Made by a program: the position numbers and the translations under genes. Under the pieces are notes generated by a model, which was given only the letters and a program-made list of their open reading frames with translations, did not search any database and was not told the origin of the DNA. 64,000 nucleotides of DNA from Hypsibius dujardini. Lineage: Eukaryota > Tardigrada > Eutardigrada > Parachela > Hypsibiidae. The stretch is taken from positions 1 to 64,000 of the forward strand of contig LRSR01005195.1 in assembly GCA_001579985.1 (NCBI GenBank), written 5' to 3'. Shown here piece after piece: positions 1-11,208 of the stretch (its first letter is position 1; each line of letters opens with the position of its first letter).

Positions 1-657
1 ACCAATGCAAATCAGGTCTCCATACACACTCCCGCAAGTTTCAAAATGATCAAGGATCATAGCCCATATTTTTGGTTTTAAAACTATTTTTGAAAAACAA
101 TTTTCATTACCTCATTCAGAAGAATACGTTTTTGTTACACAAATTTTAATTTGAAATTGATTTTTCATCTGTCTGAGAAATTTGCCACGAAAAACGGCGC
201 CACAAGGGTCACTCCAGTTCACCAGTTTCCAATAGTTCAATGAATGGCATGGACATGACAAAAAAAATTAGATTCATTTTTTTACTAGGCCTAGCTTTGG
301 CAAAAAGTCTCTGCGCAAAAATAATTCGAAAATTTGAATATTAATGCAGTAGCCTAAATTAGCTTAAATTTAGTATTATTGCAATAGAGCTTACAACAAG
401 CATAATCAAGGCTTCCAAGAGAAATCCCAAGCTTCGCCAACTAAACTGAGTGCCAGAGTTTCTTGTCTAGTTTCAGATTTTGATCGAAATATCGAGCAAA
501 ATAAAATGCATTTCAGAATAACAGCTAATCTTGCCTAATACCAATAAAATATGCATCCGATAATCGCGAAATTAATTACAGAGGCGTTTGGAAATGGTAG
601 TAATTCACTTCGACCTGATCATCTTTCCGACGCGTCACTATATATGGACACACTTAC
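1..657. other. Left-edge intron of the receptor gene, no exon recognised
   Basis: This AT-rich stretch follows the last recognisable receptor exon, whose donor is at 657/656 on the minus strand. The next exons (end of the ectodomain, membrane segment and intracellular part) should lie to the left. I looked for a minus-strand exon in bases 1-90 and found no convincing acceptor with an open frame. I see nothing else in this stretch. Confidence 0.5.
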
Positions 658-3600
658 ATGCAGGGTCTCTTCTTCAATGTCATACTGCAGAACATTAATT
701 CGGGAGACCTGGGAGCCCCTGGCGGTCATCGTCACGTCTCGTTCCGGAAGCTGAAATGTTCTGTTGAGCATTCGTTGAGCGAGGAAACGGCCGCTTAAGG
801 CCTTGGGATGAGATCGGGTCTCGTTGATGACCTTCAAAACAGCGAAGATCATTCTCAATTTAACTAATGCCTTCGACACTCAGACTTCGTTGACAGATTA
901 TTAGAGAACCCTTTATTTAGAGCCTACATACCAGAGCTGCGACTTGAACTGCTTCGTAGCACGATATTTCAAACTCGTTATTCTATGCCGAAACAAATTC
1001 ATTACCAGAGTAACACCAATTTGGGTTGTACACATGTACCGTACGCTCTACACAGGCTCCAATAAGAATGTATTAAACTGACCTGAAAACTCGGCACGGG
1101 CAGATTCTTCCCGAAGAGCGCCTCCCGTTCCATCCACACCCTAGTGCTTACGTTCCGGACGATGTCCCAAGGCATTAACGGCGAGCGTATGATCAACAGA
1201 TTCGATATGACACTGCGCACCACCTGAAATAGGAGGGTTCAAATTCGCATTATGAGTATAGAGAGATCATCAAAGATCATGCCAATACAAGTAGGTACAT
1301 GTGTAACCGTTTTTTGGGACCAGTCTCCAAAAGAACAGGTTTTTGGAGGCCGAAATGTTGAGTGTGGCAAGCGATATGAGGCAAAAGTATGTGCCCGAAA
1401 CATCAAACCGGTCTAGTTTATGGTTGAGTGACGAACACGGAGAGGGATAGAGGAGCACGCGAACACAACGGATGGCGGAGTGAACCGGCCTGAATACCCA
1501 CGGACGATCAGACAGATTTTGTGACCGATACTGTCCAAACGAGGGAGCTGTTGGGATAAAGGGCGGATGGATGAGAAGTCGATCAAAGGGAAAACGATCG
1601 GACGGACGGAAGAACCAACCGAAAGACGAATAAAGATCGAACGGACGAACAGACGAACAGAAGAGCGGAAGATCCCACGGACGGACGGACGGACGGACGA
1701 ATGGACGGAGAAAGGACGAATAAGCGTATGGCTTAGCTGACGCACGAACCGCAAATTACCGACCCACGGATGGAAGCACGGAAGCTCCACAAATGAGTAA
1801 GCGATTGAAAGAGAAGTTGAGAAACGTAGAGCGACACACGGGTTGACGGAAGGTCACAGGGACTTTGTGACCAATACCGGTCGGAACAATGGACGCACCA
1901 TGAACGGATACACATTATTGACAGATGCCACTTCCTATACTCGTAATTTCAGTCTCCAGAAAACGTCGTTTTTTAAGGCGACCAGTCCCCAAAAACCAAT
2001 TTTTAAGATTAGTCTCAAACAAAAACGGTTCACCCAAAACACGGTTTCATAACGTGCTTATTGCTCAGCAAAGGCACTTCCGTGTGCATTGCAATCATAT
2101 TACCATACCCGATCTAGGCTGTCGTTCCGATACCATGTCATTGGGGCATCGTTGGGCACTTCCACGTTGTACAAATGTATGAAAACCTAGAAATCATTTT
2201 GGGTATATGGGCATATATAATCCGGGATAACTGTAAATTGAACGCATGAAAATCTTCGGCAAGTTTCTTTGAATTATGTAACTCACATAATCTCCATTGG
2301 TCATCCCAAGAGCATGTGCATCCGCCTGTTAGATTTATTTCATATTAGAAAGAGAAGATGATATCACAGTAGCAAAAAAGGGAACCGATCTGTAAAGGGA
2401 TTCGGACATACCAGCATTTGTCGTTGTTGTCCGCCTAGCGTGCAACTCAACACGACTGCAAACGATGAGAAATATAAAATACCGTTCATGAAATGGTTGA
2501 AGGTTTAAGTTATGGGTACCACTATTTGTCCCCCCCCCTCCTCTTTCCAAATAAAATAAAATTTAAAAATGAAGCTAGCTTATAGTATTTCTGCTACGCA
2601 ATTTATGTTTATTTTCGCTGAGCTGAATGTCTCGAGTTACTAAACAAATTCAGCTGAAGGTCTCAATTTATTTAGGAAGATGTTATAACTACCTTTAACT
2701 GATGTTATCTTTTCGGTGTCACTCACTAAAAATGCATAACTACATTTTACATATATCCATTTTAGTTGTCAAAATTTAGAATGAATTACATCCCTGAGAA
2801 AATCCGAAATATATTATGATGAGTTTTTAAATACATTTGTATCTCTAGACAAAATATACCGTACCGTCGCGATCACAAGGGACAGTAGAATGCCCTAGGA
2901 CGTGCAGTCCGCCCGCCTTGCGCCGTATATTTAGACCGGTGTGTGCGTGTGGGTGTATGTGCTACACTGAGGCGGCGCTGAGCTGTTCCTTGTGATCGCG
3001 ACGATACGGTAAGTGAAACACAAAAATATATTCCACTGAATTTATGAAATTCAGTTGTATCGATCTATGAAACCACGAAATTTAAACGAAGCAAGTACTG
3101 AATGCATTCAAAATTTTAAAAAAGAAACAGTTTTGGTGATTCGCATACTTATTTTCGCTTACAACAAATTAAAGTATTTTTATTCACACGTATTAATTAC
3201 AATTAAATCCATGATAAATTAAAACAAGTTGAAAAGTGAGTTTAACTAGAAAGGGGTGCGAAAGGGGATGGCAGTAGTGAAAGGGGGGTGACCACAGCGG
3301 TTTCCATTAGTTATATGGAATAACTGCATATTTTTGTATGTTTTTGTACTTCGGGAAAAATTGCTGGCCATTGTAAGGCCTCTCCTAAAGTCCTCCAGGG
3401 AAGAGTCCACTGTGATCTCTTTGGACTGAACAGTCGCGCGAAGGCTCTTCAGATGGTCCGCTGGACCTCGGCAAATCTCGGAACTTCGCAGTGCCTGCAG
3501 TGATCGGCTCATCAAGTCCTTCATCACAACGATGCTGGTCCAGTTGTTGAAGGCCAGCACTGAGGCCAACGCTCGTCCGTACGGCTCCGTGTAGGCCAGC

Positions 3601-6600
3601 CCAAAGAAGTTGAAGTTGGGGAAGCGAACTTTGTCGGAGAACGTTTGATGCATCGTAGTGCTGGTGTTGAAATCAATCATTTATTATAAAAAAATAAAGT
3701 AACGATTTGTCTTACACATGCACAATAAACTACACACTATGAATCTCATCCACTGAAAAAAGGGACATTTGATTTGATTTAATTTGATTTTGATTTGACG
3801 GAAAGTCAGAAAATTTCTTGATTTTTTCACTGTATTGGCACGTTTTTTTCTAATCTACTGTAGTTATACAGTGTTTCCCAAATAAATTTCATCAGAATGT
3901 TTTTCTTAAATTCCTTTGTAGGAATGTTGAGTATGTCATCAACGTTCTTTGAAAAAATTAGGTAAATAGACTGGACATAGATTTCTTGTCACTCTTCCGC
4001 GCTTTTTGTCTAATAAAATAGGAAACCAAACACGCGCATGTGATAGTATTTCAACTTTTGTTCATTATTATGTAACAATATGCTTCTGTACAGTATGTTT
4101 ATGTATATTTTGGAGTGTCAGTTGGCAGTTACATTTCACATGTTTATCGGTGTATGAAGAAAGGTCTCACAGAATTTAACCAGACTTAGTTGGACAATGA
4201 ATTTGTGATAGTACCGGGAGGTTTGGCTCGAGGATTAGTAAATTTATGCTGAGAGTTCCTTCAAACTGATGCAAAAGTATGAATATACGTCATTCTGGAG
4301 GGCAAATTGTCTTGAAAATGCTGAAAATCAAATTATAATTAAACCAAAGTAAAATGAATGTGAAAATCGAATCAAACGAATTTTAAATCAAAAACCAGTT
4401 CATTTTGAATTGAATTGAGTTTGAGTCACTGATATTTGACATTGAAGGCCATTCCTACTGCAAACTAATGAAGGATTACGCGGGGAAAGAAGAATCGTAT
4501 TTCTATTTCTTACCACGAAATCATCAAAAGGTCCATCTCTGGAACCAGGTGCAAAATGTGAGTATGTGGTTTTTTAACAGTTAATCTGACTTAATTGTTA
4601 CCGCGAGCGAAATCTCCGACGACGGCGACATCGGGTGTTAACGCTGAAAGCCACGAAACCAAGCGGAATTATAGTCGGTACCCAGTTCTCAAGTGGCACT
4701 GCATTTCTGGCATTTCACCCTTTTAAATATGTAAGCGAAAAAGTCTAAGGGGTCATTCAACAATTACGTAAGCGCTCGATATTAGGCGGCCTTACCCCTA
4801 CCTCCCCTCTGTAAGAGCTCGTCATGATTTCTTTTTACCCCCCCCTGAACTTCAAACGCTTATGTCAGCGCCGTTGGACCCCCCTATGCGTCAAAATCTT
4901 AAATTTCAACTTTAATAGCAAAATTTCAGCACTGATAATACTTAGTTATCCTCCGCATTTTCAAAATCAGAACGAAGAAAAGCGTCTAGATCGGTAATGA
5001 TGGGAATGTTCGCATCTTCGCCTGAAATAGAAGATTTGCGATTCCAATGCGCTGGTGCAAAAGGCATCAAGTAGATGTAGCCCCCCAAGTGACGTACCTG
5101 TTTTTCTGGTGGAGCCATCGGAACCTCTTGTCAGTACTAGTATGATGCTCAAATGAAGGAAAGAATAATGGCATGCGGGTCTATAAAATGTTATTGAAAT
5201 ACACGTTTTTTCATACTCTCACAATCAAGGAAATTTTGAGATATAAAATTAGTGACGTAATCCAAGGACAGACCCCCACCCCCTATACGTAAGAGCTCGT
5301 CATCGATTGCTGACACGTACCCCCCTAAATTCGATGACATAATTGTTGAATGACCCCTAAGGAATTTTCACCGCCCCGACCTCGATTTTTCAACACCCGT
5401 GACTAGGTGACTAGGAAGTATAGTAAGGTTCTCAGCTCGCAACTTGCCTTAGCAAGGCTGTGGCTAATTAGCAATTTATAACTTGAATATGCTAACTTGG
5501 GGCATCATTCAAGTGCCGAATTTAGAATCACTTCATCAACTATTCTTTTATTTACACCTACTTCAGTGATGAATACACTAATTTATTTCGCCAGTAAAGT
5601 CAGGCAAAGTGTTTTTAGTGATATTTTAAAGCAAGAAAAACACAGGGAGACTCCATTTGTCTTCATTTTCACTTCTGTAAAAATGGTGGTTTTTAAAACC
5701 AACTTAAAAAACCAATTATTATATAACATTTTTCCATTTTGAATTCAATTTTAAGTCGATTGGCATAACCAAAATATTTTTCAGAGATCAGGGGGCGGAG
5801 CTCTGGGTATCTTTCAAAAAGGAACCGATAATCTCGTGAAACTCTCTAGTTTTAGTCTACAGCTCCGCCCACTAACCTCAAACTTTTTTAGCTGATGGTA
5901 ATTGACTCTAAATTAAATGAGAAATGGGACAATGTCAAAAGAGCATATTTAATGTAGTTCTAATAATCACTATTTTTACAGTAAAAATTAAGGAAAATGA
6001 AATCGTCCTGTGTTTTCTCGACTTTAAAATATTACTAAAGAAAAATTTTGTCCGGCATTACCGGGGAAACATATTATTATTAATATTAATATGTTATAAA
6101 TATAATAATAATGACAGTACACTATGACACCAGTGATTTGCTGAATCTTAATTAATATTTCAAAGCAACAGCTTTTTGGTTATTCATCCATTCCCTCCCA
6201 ATTCCTCAAGATCATATACCGTACGGTAATCTATGATGATGTATGTTAAGTATGAGATTCAAGTTTAATCCTATGACTTCATCTGGACGGGCATTCTTTC
6301 GGGTCCATCTACGTATGCATGAGTACAAACTTTATCTACTTCTTCCAGCCTCACTTGGAATTAAGAGCGTGGTCAGAGTATCCGCACGCAGTCGTGTCCG
6401 CTCGACATAGAGGTCCATCATGTGGTCCACCGACATCTGCACCACATCCGGTCCGGCTGGTGTGTTGGTCTTGCTGCTGGTCGCATCGTAGACATATCCC
6501 GCGAAGGTCTCAGGATAGCGAGTCCTGGCCACGCTCAGGGAATAATTGAAAATCGGTTGGATGGCCATGTAACCAGTGGCGGGGTAGTTGCCCAGATGGA

Positions 6601-7217
6601 GTGACCGGAAGTGGAGAGGCGGCGGTCCCGGCGAGTCCTAGGGGTTGTTCAAACTATATAAACTTGCGGCCATTTTATAGGGGGAACTCCAAAATTTTTG
6701 CAATTTTTTTACTAATGAGTTTAATTTTAATGATGGTATATAAAATTTATATCGTCAGCGAATCTCGGAGCTTTTGTTTTGGCAAAATTTTAAAGTAAAT
6801 TAAAACCTTTAGTAATTAACAATTCAAATGATAGAACTATTTAACAAATCCAAATTAAATAGATTAAAAATATTAGCAGTTAGTAATTAAATGAGAAACT
6901 ATTTTAAATAAAATAAGCCTAAACTAAAACTAAAAAATAATTAGCTTTGGGATGTTTAGCAAGCAATGTCACTTGGCGCTTTTGTGGATAAAGTTGTACA
7001 TTTTAAATAATCGTTAAAGAAACGTTTAATTTTTTTAAGCCGCCAAAAAATATCTGCTTAACAAAAATCAAGTCACATTAGTTCTAATTTCCTTTTCAGT
7101 TGAACAATTAGTTAGTTTGAGTGTATTGGACATTCCTACCAGCGAGAAAATAAAGGCTGATCCTTCAGTGCAAACCGCCCAAAGCCACATTGTGAAACCA
7201 GTAATAAGCAAACCCAT
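658..7217 (-). CDS. Receptor guanylyl cyclase / natriuretic-peptide-receptor-type ectodomain, partial (3' part off window)
   Basis: Ten exons join in phase to 409 codons: 7217-7140, 6637-6355, 4643-4602, 4538-4514, 3660-3350, 2455-2412, 2325-2287, 1223-1083, 982-932 and 870-658. The first exon gives a signal peptide (MGLLITGFTMWLWAVC...). The rest follows the periplasmic-binding-like ANF_receptor fold in order: a GYMAIQPIFNYSLSVA helix near the N-terminus, TFSDKVRFPNF followed by FNNWTSIVV, then SRIVLSC, then LGMTNGDYV, and last LAQRMLNRTFQ. These match the corresponding landmarks of natriuretic peptide receptors (SDK..FPTF, GW, RVIYIC, AGLTGEDYV, ITQRMWNRSFQ). The family senses an extracellular ligand at the plasma membrane. 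Whether kinase-homology and cyclase domains follow cannot be seen here. Several exons are micro-exons of 25-51 nt, and these are the least certain joins. An orphan ANF-domain receptor without a cyclase is the alternative. Confidence 0.8.
1575..1725. repeat. Purine-rich GGAC/ACGG minisatellite
   Basis: Degenerate repeats of GGACGGAC and GAACGGACGAACAGAC lie inside the long receptor intron between 1224 and 2286. They produce open frames rich in SVRPSV on the minus strand, which are artefacts of the repeat. A similar block lies at about 59830-60010. Confidence 0.6.
2859..3009. mobile_element. Tc1/mariner-type MITE with TA duplication
   Basis: About 151 bp are bounded by near-perfect inverted ends (CCGTACCGTCGCGATCACAA at the left; the reverse complement of the right end differs at one position over the same 20 bases). 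TA flanks both sides. No transposase is encoded. It sits in a receptor intron (3349-2456). A related element with similar ends is at 17206-17359. Confidence 0.75.
4749..5357. mobile_element. PIF/Harbinger-like non-autonomous DNA transposon, TAA duplication
   Basis: The 609-bp element has inverted termini beginning GGGGTCATTCAACAATTA and is flanked by TAA at 4746-4748 and 5358-5360. A TWA target duplication is characteristic of PIF/Harbinger and related superfamilies, which supports that placement; the superfamily is inferred from this alone. It lies in the second receptor intron. Sub-terminal GTAAGAGCTCGTCAT motifs occur twice. On the minus strand a segment from about 5022 to 4946 has a polypyrimidine-AG acceptor followed by an acidic open frame that ends at a stop, as if it were the terminal exon of a gene carried by the parent element. 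Confidence 0.75.
5791..5870. repeat. Short inverted-repeat unit with GGGCGGAGCT ends
   Basis: About 80 bp are bounded by GGGCGGAGCT and its reverse complement AGCTCCGCCC. A related GGGGCGGAG stretch occurs at about 16946. It may be a short MITE, but no target duplication is evident. Confidence 0.3.
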
Positions 7218-9237
7218 GGATAACCGGAGAGCAGATAAAAGAAAAAGAGGTGAGCATGTGTTGTGCAATAATAACGAGATAATATAACGGCAATTATTAT
7301 TTTATAAATCTTTTAATTTCAAGGCGGGAAAACATGCGCGTCAATCGCGAGAGCAGTCGCCGCGACGGAGATGACAGGAAAAGGGGCGTCCACTAGTTTG
7401 CCCTCCAGCAATGCTTCTGAAATATTAAATTTATCTGTGCAGCAACCATGCCGCTGCCTGATCACAAGGTGACGAGGTGTGCCCTCAGGGCGAACTTCCC
7501 TGCAGTGATTAAAGGTCATCCCGCCGACCACGTTGATGACCTTCGGCACTGAAAATGACTGTGTGACCTTTTGCAGCAATAGCGCTGTTGTTTTCGGCGT
7601 ACAGTATGTTACACCAAATCAGATGACGTAACACCAAGCCAGAAAAATAATATTTCTTTCCATGACTGTAGCACACAAATGAAATATATTCTTGGCTCTT
7701 TAATAAGATTCATTCTAATTTGTCGTTTGCTGTAAAACAACGACAAATATTAATTGCATTTGCAAGGAATTTGTATTAATAGAATATATATGTAATTTTT
7801 ATTGTTGGATCACTGAAATTTACTTGCATTTATTTTCTGTCATTTGAAAGCATTTTAATCGAATTTAAAGGCATTGTCCGGAAAATTTAGATTCTAAACA
7901 CGCAAAAGTGGCACTAGCGTGAATTCATTTCTGATCATTTTAAAAATAGTATAATTCGTTTAAGCTAGAGATTTTGGCTTTCGCAACAGTTAAATAATAA
8001 TAATGAAGTATTTTTAGTTTTATGTTTGTTAGGTAATATTATGCAATAATAATATATGCGTGTAATAATGATAATAAGTGTAATATGTAAAAAGAAATAA
8101 TTCGTTAAAATATATCGAAACATTCAATCAATATATTGGTGATTATCAAACCTGCACGCACAAGTGGCGCCACTAGACACATTCGTACATGTTACAACAA
8201 CATATACGGTATTACAAAATATAAATTAATCAATCAGGTTGACTTTTTTCTGGGTGGGACTGTGATCGTCCGTTCGACATTCCTGACTTTGTGGCAACAA
8301 CTCTGCCAATCAACGTGTTTCGGTTTTGACGAGCAGTCTGTCTCTAGCGGAAACTTCTTTACTGCAGCTCCGTATTTCAAGGCTTCCTCTATTGCACGCG
8401 ACTTGGTTGGCGGCCATTTTGTTCTTCCAGCACTGCAGTATTTTTTGATTGCACGGCCGTCCCCAAAAGCGAGCGAAAACAAAAGACACACGCAAGTGAA
8501 GGAAAGAAAAATGGCAGGGAGAAGAAAAAAAAACGAAAAAAGTGGGGTAAAACAAGTCTTTGTCCATATCTACACTCTCACAAGACGACGCTCCTCCCGC
8601 GAGGGAGGAAGCGACAGAGTTTCTGTCCATTCCACACCCCACACATTTTCATCTCATGGTTAAGGTTTCGCCAGCAACATGTGTATCGTGTGTGTGTGAT
8701 AGAAAGAAGAGGAGAAAACACAGCTTTCGAAAAAGAACACCACCACAAAAGAGAGAAGAGTTATACGGCTAAAACAACGGGTGCGGGGCGAAAGCAGCAG
8801 CGCGAGTCGAAGGAGGGACGTCCTCGACTTGCCACTCACTTCCCACCACCGCCATCCCTTCCAATCAAGCTCAAGATTTGTCAAAAGTAGAACAAGCTCC
8901 GGCGCGAAAAATTTTCCGGCCAAAAGCCCCACACAAAAAGAAGCGAAAAAATGATGTCCGACTGAATCCACACACGTCAGGAAGAGGGCGCGTTCTTCCT
9001 CTGTGTTGATCATCATCCACGTCCGAAATAAGTATGACGCCGAATCATCATCCCGGACACGCACTCGCGCAGCGAAATAAAACCAAATGAGGGCTTCGTG
9101 TGTAGTTTTCGAAGTGGGACAAGTCAGTAGTGGCATTGGGATGGGTTGGCAGTGTCGGGGAACTCTACCAACATCATCGTCCACCCCTCGCCCTTATCTA
9201 AAAGTTTCCCACACGGCGTGCTCTCCCTCCCCTTTAT
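7218..9237. other. Intergenic region between receptor start and zinc-finger gene
   Basis: About 2 kb hold no gene that I can support. 7218-8135 is AT-rich and includes the presumed receptor promoter and 5' UTR. 8136-9230 is more GC-rich, with purine-rich stretches (about 8490-8560 and 8700-8760). Overlapping open frames occur on both strands here, but none has a recognisable family or a consistent splice context. Confidence 0.4.
9232..9237 (-). promoter_or_regulatory. Polyadenylation signal AATAAA abutting the zinc-finger gene stop codon
   Basis: On the minus strand the stop codon and signal read TGAATAAAGG, so AATAAA shares the last base of TGA (the signal covers 9238-9233, allowing for this one-base overlap). 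If used, the 3' UTR would be only some 10-30 nt. A more distal site cannot be excluded. Confidence 0.45.
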
Positions 9238-11039
9238 TCACAGCTTTTGCACCTTTTCGCCACGCACAGCTGGGTTGTTCTTCCTTATCTCGTCGGCGCC
9301 CATCTGCTTGTAGTCGAAATTGCACTTATGCATGTCCGAATAGCGGTGCACGGGACAGTACATTCCACCACATCGGCATTCGAAGCCTGTAACGAAACAT
9401 GGTTGGCTTTTAAGCGCAATTATTAAAGTGCCAATAGTTCTTACACAAAATCGGTAAACATGCAACAGAAAACATAATTAAATCGAAAATAAAACGTTTT
9501 TTAACGCCATAATTAATAAAAATGCCAACAAATATTTTATTATTAAAAAATTTAGTTTATTAAAAATTTGTAAACAGTTTAATTTATAATTTATAACTTG
9601 TAATAACACCATAATTAAATAAAAATGCCAAATTTAATATTTTAGAGTTGAAAAATTATTAATGAACAAGATCCTGTCGAAGCGTCGAGAAGCGAGACAG
9701 TTAGAAATAATCGAAGGCGAAATTGTATCCATCGACACAAGAGAATTTAGTCATACAAACGGAGCCGAAGTTACGTATTGGACAATTTCGTCACAAGCGA
9801 CAGACGGACACAATTACACCACATACAGCAACAAAAAACCCTACCCCTGCAACCGGAGGACCAAACAAACACACGCCACCTCCTGCTGAACACATAAGAA
9901 GTGGGTGATGCTGATGAAGAGATAGGTGTGATACAACAACCGCAGCTGCATACCTGTTAGACCGACTTTCTTATTGCACTCCACGCATCGATTCTTCTTC
10001 TTAGCTTCACTCATCGGTGAGGAGGGGTCGGAGAAGCTCCCGGGAAGGCTTGAACAGGAAGGTGAAGTGGAGAGAGCCGCCTCGGCGGCCAGGGATCCGT
10101 GACTACCGGGTATCGCAATCTCACTGGCTGGCTTGGGCTGAAAATTCATAATGTATAATTAGCGAAAACTACGACAGCTGATGACCGGTGATTCGGTTCA
10201 TTTCATGACGAAATGATTTCAAATAAAACGCAACGAAGAATCTGAAAATATTAAGACATTTTTCCAATAGTAAGAAAAAGACACTCAGATTAATTTCATA
10301 TTATATACACTGTATATAGTGACTAAAACTAAAACTAATAGTGCTATATATCCGTTCTATCAAATGAAATTTATTTAAATGAATAAACAAATTGCTGTCA
10401 ACCATTTCAACTGAACAGCAAAATATTATCAAGACACAAAAACGAAAACAGACAAGCTGAAAATAAAGTTTTCAATTCGTGAAATGTAAATATTTTAACT
10501 AATTCACACAGAAATGTAGGATCAATTTACGTGAATTGTGAGGCAAGACATTTTCTGGAAAACTAAATAGCAGTATACATTTATAACAAGTCCTTTTAGC
10601 AATTCTTCATAATGTTCTGATAGAAATTCCTTGAAACAAAAATATCAGCCAAAAAAAGTCAGATTCATCGTGAAAGATGGACAGGGCATCTGGCGAGGCG
10701 TACCATATGATGAGCAGAATGTACGGGCATACTGGCGGACATCATCATGCTGGACATCAAATTGTTCGGCATCACTGCCGGTGAACTGGAGAGATCAAGG
10801 AAGGAGCTTCCGTTGCTGCCAGTCCTCATATCGTGTGCGGGACTGGTGGCGCCGACAATATTTACTGCCGGAGTGGAGGGCATCCCCGACGACGACTGCT
10901 GTGGCGGCTGCATCTTCCGATTCAACGCATCATTGTAGCACTTTGAGCACATGCCGTCCTTGGAGGAGCTGCCGTAGAAGCCGCATCCGGCCCGACACAG
11001 AGTGGGGGAGCAGTGGGAATTGTTGCCTTGCTGCTCCAT
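9238..11039 (-). CDS. A20/AN1 zinc-finger protein, ZFAND5/ZFAND6-like
   Basis: Three coding exons (11039-10704, 10137-9954, 9386-9238) give 222 aa, close to vertebrate ZFAND5/6 (about 210 aa). An A20 finger lies near the N-terminus with spacing C15-x3-C19-x11-C31-x2-C34. A long Ser/Met-rich linker follows, and then a C-terminal AN1 finger from C163 to about C195 with the typical CVEC...GFECRCGGMYC..HRYSDMHKCNFDYK pattern. The protein ends in IRKNNPAV..EKVQKL as the family does. Members bind ubiquitin through A20 and take part in stress responses and proteasome-linked degradation in the cytosol. The start codon lies in the exon that begins at 11208, so 169 nt of 5' UTR precede it there; an acceptor at 11209 implies an upstream untranslated exon. 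ZFAND5 and ZFAND6 cannot be separated here. Confidence 0.95.
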
Positions 11040-11208
11040 AATCAGGCACACACACGCAGGATGGATGCCGAGAATAATTCCTCAAAGACGTCCCCTCCTT
11101 CCTTCCTTCGTTCCGTCGAATACGAAATCCACGGATTAAAATAACACGCCCGATGTCAACGTATCCGGCCAGGAGAGTGCGATGGAATGAAATGGCACGT
11201 CCAAGGAT
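11040..11208 (-). other. 5' UTR segment of the A20/AN1 gene
   Basis: A clean acceptor (TCTCCTTGCAG on the minus strand, ending at 11209) lies 169 bases upstream of the start codon. The leader is therefore spliced and at least one more untranslated exon lies further upstream. A GC-richer patch around 11930-12260 is a candidate promoter region. Confidence 0.6.

Noticed and set aside
7085-7254. Plus-strand exon-like open frame with good acceptor and donor
   Set aside because: It is antisense to the receptor signal-peptide exon, which fits the phase of a ten-exon chain and a family. The plus-strand frame has no partner exon with a recognisable product.
7319-7579. Minus-strand frame of 86 codons upstream of the receptor
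   Set aside because: It has an acceptor-like start, but no donor in a phase that fits the signal-peptide exon and no similarity to a receptor N-terminus.
9662-9889. Plus-strand ORF of 75 codons in an A20/AN1 intron
   Set aside because: It begins at ATG and looks protein-like, but has no family match, no splice context and is antisense to a confident gene.
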